Source of the DNA: Siphonodentalium dalli
Lineage: Eukaryota > Mollusca > Scaphopoda > Gadilida > Siphonodentaliidae
DNA length: 64,000 nt
Assembly: GCA_032622095.1 (NCBI GenBank)
Contig: CP136068.1
Coordinates: forward strand, 113,721,546 to 113,785,545
Direction of reading: 5' to 3'
Positions 33,991-46,262 of the stretch are shown here, one piece after another. The position numbers and the translations under genes were made by a program. Each line of letters begins with the position of its first letter. Position 1 is the stretch's first letter. The notes under the pieces are model-generated. The model had not been told where the DNA came from. It saw only the letters and a program-made list of their open reading frames with translations, and did no database searches.

Positions 33991-36351
33991 GCGAAGCTTA
34001 CTTCAAAATGGATAGGGACTTATCTCATTGTCAGATATCGCGACGATGTCACGTGCTTTGTAAACTAATCGGCTAAAAGTGCCCCGAAAACAATCTTCGT
34101 CGACCGACTATACAAACGTTCGCATCTGCCACGATGGGTTAAATCGACGCAAAAACATCGAACGAGAAATAAATTCTAATTCAGCATAAACATTTAATGT
34201 CGATCTACTTTATCACGTCGTGACAACTACAATAAAATAAACCGTTCTTGTCCTTCCTCTTTGCTGTCCTGCCCCATTGTTCCATTAAACGCTCTGGTCA
34301 ATCCAAGGTCCTGCTCCATTGTTCCCTCAAAACCCCCGTCTTTCCAATATCCTACTGCAAAACGGCGGACGACAGACATTTCCATATAAGATATTACATG
34401 TACATGTATCCACTACCACACTCTTTACTTAATAATATATAAGTCCGTAACACACTATCTGTCTTATCCCTCCTATAGGTCTATCTTTCTTCATTTTAAC
34501 TCAAACCCCCACCCCCCCCCCCCCATTTTCTTCTTTTTCTTTTATAAATATTTCTCATCTTCGCCTCCGACATTTCCTGTGGAATCACGTTGTCATTCAA
34601 TCATTGAATCGTCTTTTCCACCCCAGAACAGAACCGCACATATGCAATATTAAGTCACAAAAGTCTTTCAAACTTATTTTATCCCTGCCCGTGTCCACAC
34701 ATGGTCAACAGCCGAGTTCGAATAATATGAAACGTCGACAAATACGCACAGTGATTCATGCGAGATAACTCTATTTTGTCCGAAAAGTTTAAAGTTTGTT
34801 ACTTTGCGCCGGCGACTCATGCGGGATAACTCTACTATACGGCACATTGAATACTGTTGAAGGGACATTCTAGAATTGTCCATTGAGCAACACCATCAGT
34901 ATAGCCACAATCTAAGAGGGAATACTAAGCAACTATTACCATATGCTAATAGGCACCACCCTAAGTATTGTACATTCCACCGATTCAATGACTTCCAAGA
35001 AATCATTGCAGTACCGCCTATGCAACGATGTGTTCATTTTTGAGAGCATGTTAAAGGGTCATCTACAGGGAAAAACACCGCCCAACAGCCTTGTATGCAA
35101 CTATTATACTGAGAACCAGCGCATATTTAGTAGAGTGGAAGATTTGAAAGCGCCTATAAAACGGCCCACTTGACAGAAATGGAAAACTTGCGAAAAAAAA
35201 AACAGAATCAAATAGAGTTTACCTGGCTATATATCCAGAGGACTATAATTATATATCTGGTGACAAAGAACCCCACCTATGACGAAACTTCCGCGGTTCA
35301 GACGCGCGTGAGGGTCCATAACTGGTTGTCCAACTCGGTGAAGAAGCAATTTGGTTTCATATTTTATTGAGCATCCCATAACACATTTCAAACAAATTTA
35401 TAACAAACTAATGTAGGATGAACGAATGGGGATTGGAGCACAAGTTATAGCAACTTAGGTGGACCTCCTCTCCACAGGAGAAGAAAAAATTAAATGCATA
35501 AATGTTGAAGACAAAACAAAAGTTCTGAATAAACACACAAATACAATATGGAATGTTCAAGATTGGTATGGGGTAAGGGAAGATAGCTTTATATCATGTT
35601 TATATATAGTGCATGTTCTCGATTTAAGTTAACATACGGCGTGTGATGTTCACTAAATATAATGCATCTGTTCATATCGCGAAATCGCAATGAGTTTATA
35701 ATATATTTTTGGACAGCTGCGAACACTTGATAATGTCCTTCATTGGAAAGTGAGAGTGATCCTCGGAGTGATCGGCAACATGTATTTGATTCAGTCTAAT
35801 TCGCACTATTTGTTCTAAAAAAATAGCTGGTCCAGAACAATAGTATATTACTCTGACGTCCACCACAGCTACATAATTACATGGATATATTATGCCTACC
35901 CCGCACACGGATCTACCCATGTATGCCCGCTTTAATATACCTACTTAATGTGTAAAGGTAATAGTTGGAAGACAACCAGCAGTGACTAAGCTACCCATCA
36001 CAAAACACAGCATTAGATGTGTATATTGGACATAAATATGTCCTTCCCTAGCCAGGATACATTGTTATATTAAGTTCGCCAACGACTTATCGTCGTTTGT
36101 TGAACTTATTATCTGAACATTTCCTAAGGGGTAACTACTCATTAAAACGTATTTAGCAAAGAGTGTTAATCAATATAGTTTTTTGCTGCACGTATGCATA
36201 TGTCTGGCTAACAGATTATGAAAAGTTACGCCCAGTTTAGCACCCGACGGTGAAGGGTAAGCATTTCCTTGTGTGGCACCCTCAAACAATCGGTCTGTGA
36301 TACCCCTTCACACTGTTTCAGAAAAAAATTGTGTTATTTGTTGTACACATT
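33991..36351. other. Spacer with C-rich run and unassigned frames
   Basis: A C run lies at 34506-34524. Two overlapping plus frames at 34943-35173 and 35170-35370 are without recognised domains; the second has RKKKQNQ and a TRVRVHNWL stretch. The segment at about 36076-36125 (cgtttgttgaacttattatc, tttcctaagg) resembles 33331-33375, 47107-47155 and 59045-59105, a dispersed family. Confidence 0.3.
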
Positions 36352-38424
36352 CGGCCGAATTCTGGTCCCTGGTCTAGACCACCCTAATAACCACGGTGTT
36401 CCATGTCTGGACCTGGTCTCGCGAAACCACCTGGTCTCGATTTAGATTAGGCGGATTATTGTTCAATCAACGACGATCGGTGTATCGACGGACAAAGGCA
36501 CGCTTGGTGCTCGAACAATATGATTGCGTTCACGTCGCGAATAGTTGAGCATTAATGTAATGGGTTATCACCGAACACGTGCGGTGTGTCGTCTTTATTA
36601 GCATGTGATTATAGTGTCTCCGTGTGGATGGTGGGGGTGTTGTCTATATATTTCCAATCCGCTCCATCCAAAGTTGGGCGGGGGGTGTCCACGACCCCAC
36701 CATTATGTTTATTTATTATGATAACCTATTTTGATGTCAGCGGTTTGAGTAAATGTTTTAGTTGAGTAAAAAAACCACCCATGGCCAATACGTGGCTATA
36801 CATTGTTTATATATCACCTCCCCATGCACCGAATAATCAGTCTCAGAGACCGCCCTGTTAGATCTCGACCCAAAAATATAATGGGCTAAAAACAATTGCG
36901 CCCATCATTTCAGTTGCCATCATTCCAATTTCCAAGAATCCAAATGGTAAGACATTATTGGAACAAGGACGATTAACAAAATGTACGTTAAAATAAGAAT
37001 TTCTCAGAGATTTCTAGGGTTTGGTTTGATTTGTTAGGGTTTATCGTCGATCTAGCCGCTAGGCCACACACGACGTTGTCAATTTTACGGGTGGAGGAAA
37101 GACCACGCAGGGGCCTAATTTCACCTAGAAATCGTCCCATTGCGTGCAGAAACCACTGATCCCCGGAAAGCAACTGACAAACTTGCCCAGATACACGATT
37201 CCGGTCACCCTCCCTATGACGGGGTTCGAACCAGCTTCGTCAGCGCTGGACGGACTGTGACGGTGTAATGCACCTGGCACTCTACCGACTGAACCACCGG
37301 GGGCCCCGAGATTGCTAGGGACACAAGACAGTAAACTCCATTCTTGTATTTCTTTTTCAGCGAATGCGTTTAAATAAAAGAATCATAAATTTATATATTT
37401 TGATTTTTTTTTCTTCTATTTTTTTTTTGTTTTTCATTTTATTTTAATGTTTACAATTATTTTTTTTTTCGTCTTTACTTTTTTTGTTGTTTGCTTTACG
37501 TTTATAATAAAATTACTTAAAACATCAGTATTATTCTTGTTCAAAACACTGGAATAATCTACGTGAATGGGCCGTACGAGTAATCCCCATTAAGAAGCAT
37601 TCCAACGTCAATGTTATGAATACGCCGGGAAAGCCCCGCATCCCGCCCATGTGATGTAAGACGAAAATGAAAATCCGATGTGCCATTTACTGTTATGTCG
37701 GGTCGCCCATGCTCATCCACGGCAAATCGCCGGGGTACACGCACGCATGATTGTTACAGTTATGATAGGTGACATTATATAAAACACAGTTACACTAGAT
37801 CATTTCTAATGTCCAGTTAAAAGCCAGCTTGTGATTGCTCAAACTATTCACCATCGTGCGAATGACTGGCTTACAATCAAACTAATAATCCGTATTCGAG
37901 TTCTGCACCATAAATATATTCTCGAAACCACACTTCGCTATTCTCGTCTCAGGATCAAGTCTCGGTTTATTCAAAAATCTCAGACCAAGGGGGGACTAGG
38001 TCTCAGTTGCAGACTATTATCTATAACACACATAATTATGGATTATATTAAATCTTGTCCAGTTCATATATAATTATAATCTTTACTCTACACGACATAC
38101 AAATATAACACAATTACAATTTGGTTAACATAAAGTTAAATGCTTCCAAAAAATACTTATGTTTCTGTTACCAGAACTTGTACGTTACCACATGGTTCGA
38201 ATTATGAACAAACCGACAAAGGCTTGAATGACAATAAGAAGGCAAACCTTGGTTTACGTAAACCTGAGTTTCAAAAAGACGAGAATACGGACCAGTGCTG
38301 ACCAATAATCCCAGCTTACTCGAATCGAAGCTGGGTAACACATCGCGATCACCGTGGTTTCGGTCTGGTCTAGTCTATAGTTTACATGAAACCCTGGTCT
38401 ATACCAAGGACCAGAATTCGGCCG
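36352..38424. mobile_element. TIR element T2, complete copy 1, TSD ATT
   Basis: Left end cggccgaattctggtccctg and right end caaggaccagaattcggccg are inverted over about 28 bp. ATT flanks both sides (36349-36351 and 38425-38427). Next to each end are extra ggtctagacc words and a cacggtg..gacc block. At 2073 bp it has no transposase frame of useful length. It encloses a tRNA-SINE on the minus strand. A 3-bp duplication suggests PIF/Harbinger or ISL2EU-like families; this is inference. Confidence 0.75.
37060..37310 (-). mobile_element. tRNA-derived SINE, copy 1, inside T2
   Basis: Read on the minus strand: a head with A box (ggttcagtcggtagag, reverse of 37280-37295) and B box (ggttcgaaccc, reverse of 37222-37232), about 48 bp apart. 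A body follows that includes the reverse of ttacgggtggaggaaag (37087-37103). No acceptor stem or anticodon arm can be folded, so it is a SINE, not a tRNA gene. Pol III would transcribe the minus strand if active. Confidence 0.7.
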
Positions 38425-38449
38425 ATTTAGTTTACCAACTTTCGTCGAA

Positions 38450-38612
38450 ATGTATTCAATGGGTTTATTGAAATAAATGCATGCAGCACGAAGAGATGAT
38501 GTTAGTTGTAACTAATTACATGGTTAGACTCCCCTATCACCGCCGAAAGAAAGAGTGCCATATATTGTAAAATATGAGACCGATTTCCAAAAAAAACGTA
38601 ACAAAATCAGAT
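38450..38612 (+). repeat. R1 repeat fragment, copy 3
   Basis: gaaataaatgcatgcagcac, gaagagatgatgttag, then gagaccgatttccaaaa match the R1a/R1b junction region at 945-1060 in order. No hairpin here. Confidence 0.6.
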
Positions 38613-38761
38613 GCATATATTTTGTCACAATGCACACCAGTTTTCGGCAGACCATTTCGTTCACAATCAAAGATAGTATTCATGTATTCATATCCGAACA
38701 CTAGTTTAGCACAGACAGATCCAAGCCATGTCTTCCCTGGTGCAGCATTAAATATCCTGTG

Positions 38762-39418
38762 CCAATGCATTCTCTTAAATGTGCGAGTCTCCCATTATCC
38801 CATAGAGAGCCTCAAATCTATAATAGTATGCACTGGCTTACAAGTTCAAGGTAAGTATTGTTTGGTCAATGCATTCTCTTAAATATGATCGGTTCCATAT
38901 GGCAGACTCGGCTCCCTATGTGAGACTCGGCTGCATATGTAAGACTTCTATGTATAAGAGAATGCATTGGTGTAAATATCCTGTGCCAATGCATTCTCTT
39001 ATATGTGCGAGTCTCCCATTATCCCATAGAGAGCCTCAAATCTATAATAGTATGCACTGGCTTACAAGTTCAAGGTAAGTATTGTTTGGTCAATGCATTC
39101 TCTTAAATATGATCGGTTCCATATGGCAGACTCGGCTCCCTATGTGAGACTCGGCTGCATATGTAAGACTTCTATGTATAAGAGAATGCATTGGTGTAAA
39201 TATCCTTTGCCAATGCATTCTCTTATATGTGCGAGTCTCCCATTATCCCATAGAGAGCCTCAAATCTATAATAGTATGCACTGGCTTACAAGTTCAAGGT
39301 AAGTATAGTTTGGTCGATGCATTCTCTTAAATATGCGCGGTTCCATATGGCAGACTCGGCTCCCTATGTGAGACTCGGCTGGCTATGCGAGACTCTTATA
39401 TATAAGAGAATGCATTGG
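38762..39418. repeat. Tandem trimer of a 209-bp TIR MITE, period 224
   Basis: Each unit begins ccaatgcattctctta and ends with its inverse taagagaatgcattgg: 38762-38970, 38986-39194 and 39210-39418. Units are separated by a 15-bp spacer (tgtaaatatcctgtg). Inside each is an extra direct copy of atgcattctcttaaatatg. Units 1 and 2 are almost identical; unit 3 differs more at its right end. The repeated 69-codon frames are by-products. Confidence 0.85.
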
Positions 39419-39984
39419 CATAGGGTTTTCGCAAAATTTCAGGAAGCTCCAGTCATGGATTGGCTAATACTCGAACTGTTATTTCATCAAATGTCATCAT
39501 ATATAATTGATAATGTATCGATATAATTATTAAGGTTGTTGACGTAATACATTTTTTTTAAATATAATTAATTTACATAGTGGTAATATCTTTTAACCCT
39601 GATTTTCAGTTTGATACTCACGCATGGATGTTGTTTAGTGTTTGATAGACTCCATCATACCACATGTGTAACCCTTACGGCTGAATTCTGGTCTCAGGTC
39701 TAGACCACCCTAATAATCACGGTGTTCCATGTCAGGACTTGGTCTCGCGAAACCACCTGGTCGCAAGCTGGGATCGGCGCATTGTTGTACAATCAACGAA
39801 AATCAATGGCAATCTATGGACAAAAGCGTGCTGAGCGTTGCATCGAGATTGGTGTGTTGGTGTCTCCAAACCTTAGCACGTGAAAGCGACTTATATCCGT
39901 GTTGTATAGCGATAACTGTATGCCGTCGCCGTTCGACAGGGATCACGGGGCATGGGTGGTGCGGATTTCTACCCCCTATGCGGA

Positions 39985-40246
39985 TGTCACGACGTTGTCA
40001 GTTTTACGGGTGGAGGAAAGTCTACGCAGAGAGTAAATTCACCGAGAAACACTCCGCTGTGTGTAGAAATACCGACCCCGGAAAGGGACCGACAAACTTG
40101 CCCAGATACACGAATAAGATTATCCTCACTTAGAGTGGATCGCGAATCCGCGCTTGTCGGCATTCGAACCAGCTTCGTCAGCGCTAGATGGCAAATGGCG
40201 GCATAATGACCCGAGCATTCTACCGACGGGACCACCGGCGTCCTTT
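39985..40246 (-). mobile_element. tRNA-derived SINE, copy 2, inside T2
   Basis: Same SINE as 37060-37310: cgacgttgtcagttttacgg, gtggaggaaag, aacttgcccagatacacga, ttcgaaccagcttcgtcagc, and the A box region at about 40219-40234 (tctaccgacgggacc). The B box is decayed (gcattcgaacc). Orientation relative to the host element is the same as in copy 1, so the SINE was probably in T2 before it multiplied. Confidence 0.7.
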
Positions 40247-40592
40247 ACAATCAATGTATAGTGTAAAACATTGTTTGTTCAGATCAAGAACCAACTATAT
40301 ATTGTTCAACTTTGCGTCAAAATATTACAGATAAATTACATTCATCTCTTGAAAACATTTCGAACCATTATTATAAGGGATATCAGGGGGGAATTTCCAA
40401 CAACTGGAAATAGTGAGGTACTTGTTGGAAATTTTCAATAATTCATTGGGGTGAGGGGTGGCATGCAATGTAATTTCGCGGACTTGGGAATTTGCAATAA
40501 GTTGAAAATTTTGAAAGATTCTAAATAACTATCGCCGTGATTGAAGTTATTGAAAAAAATAATTTTCGAGAAAATGTAATTGTCACAACGGT

Positions 40593-40626
40593 GGGGGGGG
40601 GGGGGGGGGGGGGTGGGGGGGGGGGG
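40593..40626. repeat. 33-base G run with one T
   Basis: Nearly pure G from 40593 to 40626, broken only at 40614. It can form G-quadruplexes and is a likely site of length error in assembly. Confidence 0.9.
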
Positions 40627-41110
40627 TATCGGAAAAAATGGGTGCGTTGTATCACACTCCCGATAACAGATATTTCCATTGCCATGTAATTTTTTTCCAA
40701 ATCCATGTTTAAAGATAAATTATGACTAATAAACCAATTTGAAATGTCAAGGCTTAAGAAACTGGACCAAATAAATCATTAATCAAGAGCAGGGGTCCCA
40801 TGCATTTAATTTAATTTAATTCAATTTAATCGGACATTTCCTTATTTTGAACCACAATTTTTCGTTCTGTCTTAATATCATTTTGAGAGTTTTAGCTGTT
40901 ATATTGTATATCCAGTACAACAATAATTTATTCTCAAATGATGAATTAGTACTATCAAAATTAGCTCCGACCTCAATTCATTTCAGAAACACGAAACGAA
41001 AGACACCCGCATCCAATGCGGATTACGTTCCGATTGCAAAACTACTATCATTCCCTATTTATCCGTGACAACCAAACCCATTGATAACATATTATAACAT
41101 ATACAAAATA

Positions 41111-41330
41111 TTGTTGAAATCGGTTAATATTTCATCGAGTTATCGCGCTAACGGTGATAAAATTGCTAAAAAATAGACAAACTAAGACCCATAACTCCGG
41201 AAAAAAAATTCGGACAAACCTGGTTTTCGAACATGTCCGAGATATTGTTGCAAGAGTCTCATATAACGAATATTGTTGAAATTGGATAATATTTGCGTGA
41301 GTTATCGCGCTAACGGTGAAAAACTAAAAA
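41111..41330 (+). repeat. 162-bp tandem duplication inside T2 copy 2
   Basis: ttgttgaaatcggttaatat at 41111 and ttgttgaaattggataatat at 41273 start two blocks sharing gagttatcgcgctaacggtg. This duplication is not seen in copy 1. Confidence 0.65.
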
Positions 41331-42204
41331 AAACAGTCATCAAAGATGGATACTCTTGTCAAAAAGTTCGGACGTGACCCATTTTCTACAGGCAGTAAAT
41401 AGTCATTGGGAGCAAATCACATACCAATTTTTTTTTGAATCCGTTCACAAATGTCAAAGTTATAAGGCATTCTTTATGTCTGCCCGCCGCCCGCCCGCCC
41501 ACCAACCGTCCCTCGTCAAACCATAAGTCGAGTTTTTGAAAAATTCGACTAATAATAGCACGAAAATCTGACTTAATCCATCTAACGGTAATATGCTTTC
41601 AAACACGGCAAGGTTGTTATAAATAAAACTCCACTGTAAAGCCAGATAAACGCACTCATGATTTACAATCAAATTACCAATCTGTATCGTTACTGCGAAA
41701 ACAGAAAAAGGTATTCTCGTCTCAGGTTCAAGTCTCGGTTTATACAAACATCTCAGACCAGGGGGGGGGGTACTAGGTCTCAGTTGTAGACTATTACATA
41801 TAACACACATACTTATCGATTATATTACATTTTGTCCAGTTCATATATAATAATAATCTGTCTTCTACACGGCATATCAATAAAACACAATTCCTATTTG
41901 GTTAATATAAAGATAAATGCTTCCAAAAAATACATATGTTTCTGTTACCAGAACTTGTACGTTATCACATGGTTCGAATTATTAACAGACCGACACAGAC
42001 TTGAATGACAATAAGAAGGCAAACCATGGTTTACGTAAACCTGAGTTTCAAAAAGACGAGAATACTGACCAGTGCTGACCAATAATCCCAGCTTACTCGC
42101 CTCGAAGCTGGGTAACATATCGCGATCACCGTGGTTTCGGCCTGGTCTAGACTATAGTTTACATGAAACCCTGGTCTAGACCAGGGACCAGAATTCGGCC
42201 GTTA

Positions 42205-42660
42205 TAGTGTACAATAGTTGCCGGCTTTGTGATAATGTAGCTGTAAGTGCGTCACGTCAATAAGATAGACATGCACATATACGCACATAATCGACCTATA
42301 AAGTGAAATAGGTACATAATGTGATTATCTTATTCTGAAATAAGCAGATAATGGACTCTTATCCGTTATTTCGTTTATGGCGCGGACTACAGTGCAAACA
42401 CCTGTTAAACAGCGCACACCTAAATAGTCGTGAGTTGGCTTAGTTGTCTCATTTTCCGCACATATTCTGCTTGGAATTCCATTATGAGTCGATAATGAGA
42501 CTAAAATATTTCTCATTTTTCAGAACATTATCGACTCTAAATGAGGCGATTCTAAACACAGATTATCTACCTAAAACAAGTTATGTTATAAACAGATAAT
42601 ATGCTGGTTTTCGTGAGCGCGGGCTGTACTATCACTGAAGAGTAGGGACAGTTACCTCAG
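42205..42660. other. Spacer with short inverted words
   Basis: tcgataatgagac and its partial inverse (cattatcgactc) around 42490-42535 could form a small hairpin. gcgcgg..ta.agtg.aaacac words recur from 33150 and 61830. No gene recognised. Confidence 0.3.
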
Positions 42661-42876
42661 GTTTGATTTCAATAGGATACAAAGATGTGCCAGCGGCGAT
42701 TGTTATTCGATATAATTTGTATTATGAACTGAATGTGGTAAATAGGAAGCAATACGCAGCGCCGTGCGCTGATCAATGGCAAGTGTATGATATGTGTATC
42801 AACAACAAACTGATACCAGTATACATCGTCGACCATCAAAATGAAATGAGATGCACATTAACTATGTTGTGTGCTG
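42661..42876 (+). CDS. Possible phase 1-1 exon, family unknown
   Basis: An acceptor (gttacctcag) ends at 42660 and a donor (g|gtaact) begins at 42877. The 216-bp interval is open in one frame with 71 full codons and phase 1 at both ends, the same phase class as the lectin exon and common in extracellular modules. The peptide has four Cys (PCADQW, DMCI, RCTL, LCA) and a YNLYYELNVV stretch. The frame stays open past the donor to 42977, which weakens the case. No known domain recognised. Confidence 0.25.
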
Positions 42877-43539
42877 GTAACTGTTCGCAGTTTGTGTTTA
42901 TACATTATCAATTGATTTTCCTTAAAGTAACTGCTGTTCCAGAACATTTAAATTGTCAATCTCATCTCTGCTTATAGTAACAAGCAATGCATTCGTCTTT
43001 TAGAATGTGCGAATTGCTTATCGCTAAAAACTAGTGTGCATTATTCGGAAAGAGCATCACTGAACGATCAGCCAATTTGCAAAGAGCTTCCATTGGTCCG
43101 ATTCGGCATCACCAAAGTGAAACCAGTTTTCCTGGGCCGTGGGGACGACACTTTTTGGTCAACTACATTGACTTTGAGCGTAGGGTGCATGGCGTATCTG
43201 TCTACTAGTGGTTCCTTTCACTGCTGTGTCGATTCCTCGCCAGGTTGTCGATGATCACGCGATCTCAAGAAATCCACCCGTGTGTTGGGTGGAGATAATG
43301 CTATGTAGGATTAATTCATTGACTGATATGTAGTCATTGGTGTTTAGTTTAAACAGTATTTGTTTACCCTCTATGGGCATTCAAATAGGTAATTACAATA
43401 GATACAAATTTAGAAGAACAAATTATAAGGCTATAACACATTGGCTTATTTGAAGACCTCTAACTTGACAATTGCTCTGCCCTACTTGACTCCAGGGTAA
43501 AAATGGAGGCAGAAAGAGAGTCATATAAAGCAGGGGACA
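42877..43539. other. Spacer with an unassigned frame
   Basis: A 72-codon plus frame at 43036-43254 has higher GC than its surroundings, and its reverse strand is also open in part. Neither strand gives a domain I recognise. Confidence 0.3.
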
Positions 43540-44092
43540 CAGGGTTCGCGCTGGACTGAAAATTACTTTTGTCAAATATTTTTTGCCAAATCAAATTTAT
43601 TTTTGCCAAATGCTATCACTTTCTGCAAAATCGAGTTTTATATTTCTACAAGCGCTTTTTGAAAAACTTTTGTTATCGACAGGAAAGCAGTTAATTATTA
43701 ATAATTCTCGCCTCTCTACTGTGGTTTATCATAGAACAACAAACCAATTACCGAATAATACGATTGTTGAAGACTTGCTTCACCAGAAGGGCAAATAAAA
43801 AAGAGGATTATCTATATGTAAACACCACAACAATGAATGATATAGTAATCTCATCGATACTAATGCCATCAGATTACCTGCCTCTTGACAAAGGTGTTAA
43901 CATGTTCTAACCTTATAGACCGCAGCTAATTGCAATGGTTTCCTGAAATTAATGTCATGAGTGATCAATAGTTCTTTTTCTTGAGAATTTAAAAAGTTAC
44001 TTGCCAAAACTTTTGCCAAATGAAAATATTTTTTGCCAAATATAACTTATTTTTGCCATTGCCAAATTTGGCAAGTGGCAGCGCGAACCCCG
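43540..44092. mobile_element. Short hAT element, relative of 13463-14633
   Basis: Ends cagggttcgcgctg and cagcgcgaaccccg are inverted with two mismatches at the tip. The 8-bp flanks aggggaca (43532-43539) and aggggcca (44093-44100) match at 7 of 8. Many ttttgccaaat words lie inside both ends, paralleling ttagccaaat in the larger element. 553 bp, no transposase. After it, the 18-20 bp block gaggggccaccagatac is doubled (44092-44126). Confidence 0.8.
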
Positions 44093-44126
44093 AGGGGCCA
44101 CCAGATACCCCGAGGGGCCACCAGAT

Positions 44127-45006
44127 ACAAGGTCTTGGTGAAAGTGTTAAAGATAAATTATGACTACTACAATGATTTTAAATAATCAGGCTAAAAAACT
44201 TCATCTATGTGTAGAATTAATTTGTTTTTCAATGTAGATTTTGATTACTAGTGGCAAATTTACTGGGATTGTGTACATTTTCTCCTTGCTGTTCGCGATA
44301 TACTTTGTATAAGTTCCTGTGTTGTCATCAGATTATTTTGGTATGTTCATGCTTATATATAACCCCGTCCAGAAGCAAAGAATCAGACAGATAAATGTTC
44401 CGACTAGTCAGTTGTCGTCAACTTTTTCGCCACCCTCTGCTCGCCCACAATGATTAATTTGTTGCGAAGCGTGCATATATAGACACCCTCTGATCACCCA
44501 TAACTATTGTAAGAACGGTAATGTTTTCGATAATTTTCTGGTATTGTCCCTAATTCCACAGCGGCTACAAAGAGTGTAACTGGAAATTGGATAATAAAAT
44601 GTTAACTAATTTGGATAACGTTTAATACTATACAAGAAATTTCACCATATGTAATACAACGTACATATATCCCCGGAAGATTCGCAATAAGTTATTTCCA
44701 TTATTTCACTAACGTTATCATTGATACGGAACCATCCAGGCAAATCTACCATATTTTGTTTTGTGTGGACAGGAATACGGATATAATAATATTATTACTG
44801 ATATATTCACATTACATTCGGATCTAGAATCCATATATGCCATAAAAACTCAATTGTTTTTGTTCGTATATATGTTTGTCCGCTTGTAGACGACCAAACA
44901 GCTCGTCCATGGGAGCTGAAGATTGGTACATTGGGGTAATATGACCCGGGGGCGTTAGTATATTGGTCCCGTTAACCTGAGGTGTCTCATACGTGCACTA
45001 ATAATT

Positions 45007-45066
<60 letters not shown>

Positions 45067-46029
45067 CTAGAGGACACCAAAACGGTTGGATCAACGGAGC
45101 TGAAAATGGGCAATGTGACCCGGATACTATTATTAGATATGTACTGTTGACCCAATGGCACTAATAATTAAAGTAACTAAATAATTTATTATATACCCAA
45201 AATGGTTGCAATCTGGTTGGTGAAAATTTAAACACGGGCACAAATTGGCGTTTCTTACTAGCTTAGATATACGTGGGAAAATTGGTACAGATGGGTGACA
45301 TTGACAGGGAATTGTCATGGTATAGACGCCTTTGACCTCATATAACATAATGGGGTCTAAAGAATGATATGATCAACAAAGAGTGTATCGTTTATTGTCA
45401 ACTCAGCCTGATGATGTGTGGGGGATATTGGTGCACAAAGACAAAAATAAATTGACTCGGGGAATGTCACGGATAGGTTTTATTGACCTCACGTGACACT
45501 AATAATTAGCAATACAGAGCGTCTATTATCAACTGAAAAGATAGATGAAACTTTATCTGCAGTCATGCAATATGTACTGTTTACTCCAGATGACTACTAA
45601 TTGTTTAACATGACTTGAAGGGGCACTAATAAGTTACGCATTCTTCACCCTAAGCAGCGCCGGTACCCCTGCTATAGTAATATATAAATGCGGACTGATC
45701 TGCATTACTGATCGATCTGATATGTAATTTTACAATAAAGTTTAACAGTATAAAAGTTCTTGCATAACAGTAATTTATGAGAAATAAATCGCATACATTT
45801 TAGGCCCGAATTTATTAATGTATATATGCTTCAGAATAATAAATATTGGATTTATTTTTTCGAGGTTCATAAATGCGGATTTCTGTTTTACTGTTTATGT
45901 CACATGGGACACTAATAGTATGTATACTCCTCATTTAAACCACGTGCCGGTTTGCACTTCAACATACACCTAATAATACTAGCTTATGAACTTGTTATGT
46001 ACTGTACTGTATAGTTGAAGTTGTATTTC
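44127..46029. repeat. Degenerate repeats with a (TA)n tract
   Basis: At 44900-45360 blocks of roughly 110-190 bp share words such as attggtaca, aatatgacccgg, aatgtgacccgg and ggcactaataatta, suggesting a decayed tandem repeat. A pure (TA)n tract occupies 45010-45063. The rest shows no gene. Confidence 0.45.
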
Positions 46030-46262
46030 TTTATTTTTAACCACACTATGTGCTATTTGATTCGGCACCATGTAACCACATTATGTACGGTTTGATTCGG
46101 CGCCATGTACCCACAGTATGCACGGCTTGATTCGGCGCCATGTAACCACACAATGCACGTTTTGATTCGATGGCATGTAACCACGCTATGTACGGTTTTA
46201 TTCGGCGAAATGTAACCACCCTATGTACGGTTTGATTCGGCGCCATGTGACCAACTATGTAC
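46030..46262. repeat. 33-bp VNTR, about seven units
   Basis: Units of about 33 bp built on tttgattcggcgccatgtaa and ccacactatgtacgg. The same array starts the duplicate at 32376 with about three units. Several units carry private changes. Confidence 0.8.

Larger units (their letters stand above)
39678..42201. mobile_element. TIR element T2, complete copy 2, TSD TTA
   Basis: Left end cggctgaattctggtctcag and right end agggaccagaattcggccg, flanked by TTA at 39675-39677 and 42202-42204. Left and right ends match copy 1 in order; the right part also matches copies A and B. It contains a SINE at 39985-40246, a long G run, and a 162-bp tandem duplication at 41111-41330. At 2524 bp it has no transposase frame. 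The minus frame 41460-41810 is not a recognisable protein. Confidence 0.75.

Noticed and set aside
37220-37310. tRNA-gene-like A and B boxes
   Set aside because: No foldable cloverleaf or acceptor stem, and the sequence continues into a body shared with 39985-40246; it is a SINE head.
37559-37744. Minus-strand frame with ordinary-looking composition (HGRPDITVNGTSDF)
   Set aside because: Inside T2, without a usable start, acceptor or known domain; possible captured fragment but unsupported.
43036-43254. 72-codon frame with GC-rich stretch, open on both strands in part
   Set aside because: I suspected a retroelement polyprotein scrap on the minus strand but could not match any motif.
44955-45164. 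Frames with long Ile-Tyr runs
   Set aside because: Translation of the (TA)n tract.
46046-46246. 66-codon minus frame with repeated RRIKPYI-like segments
   Set aside because: Frame imposed by the 33-bp VNTR, which is a multiple of three.
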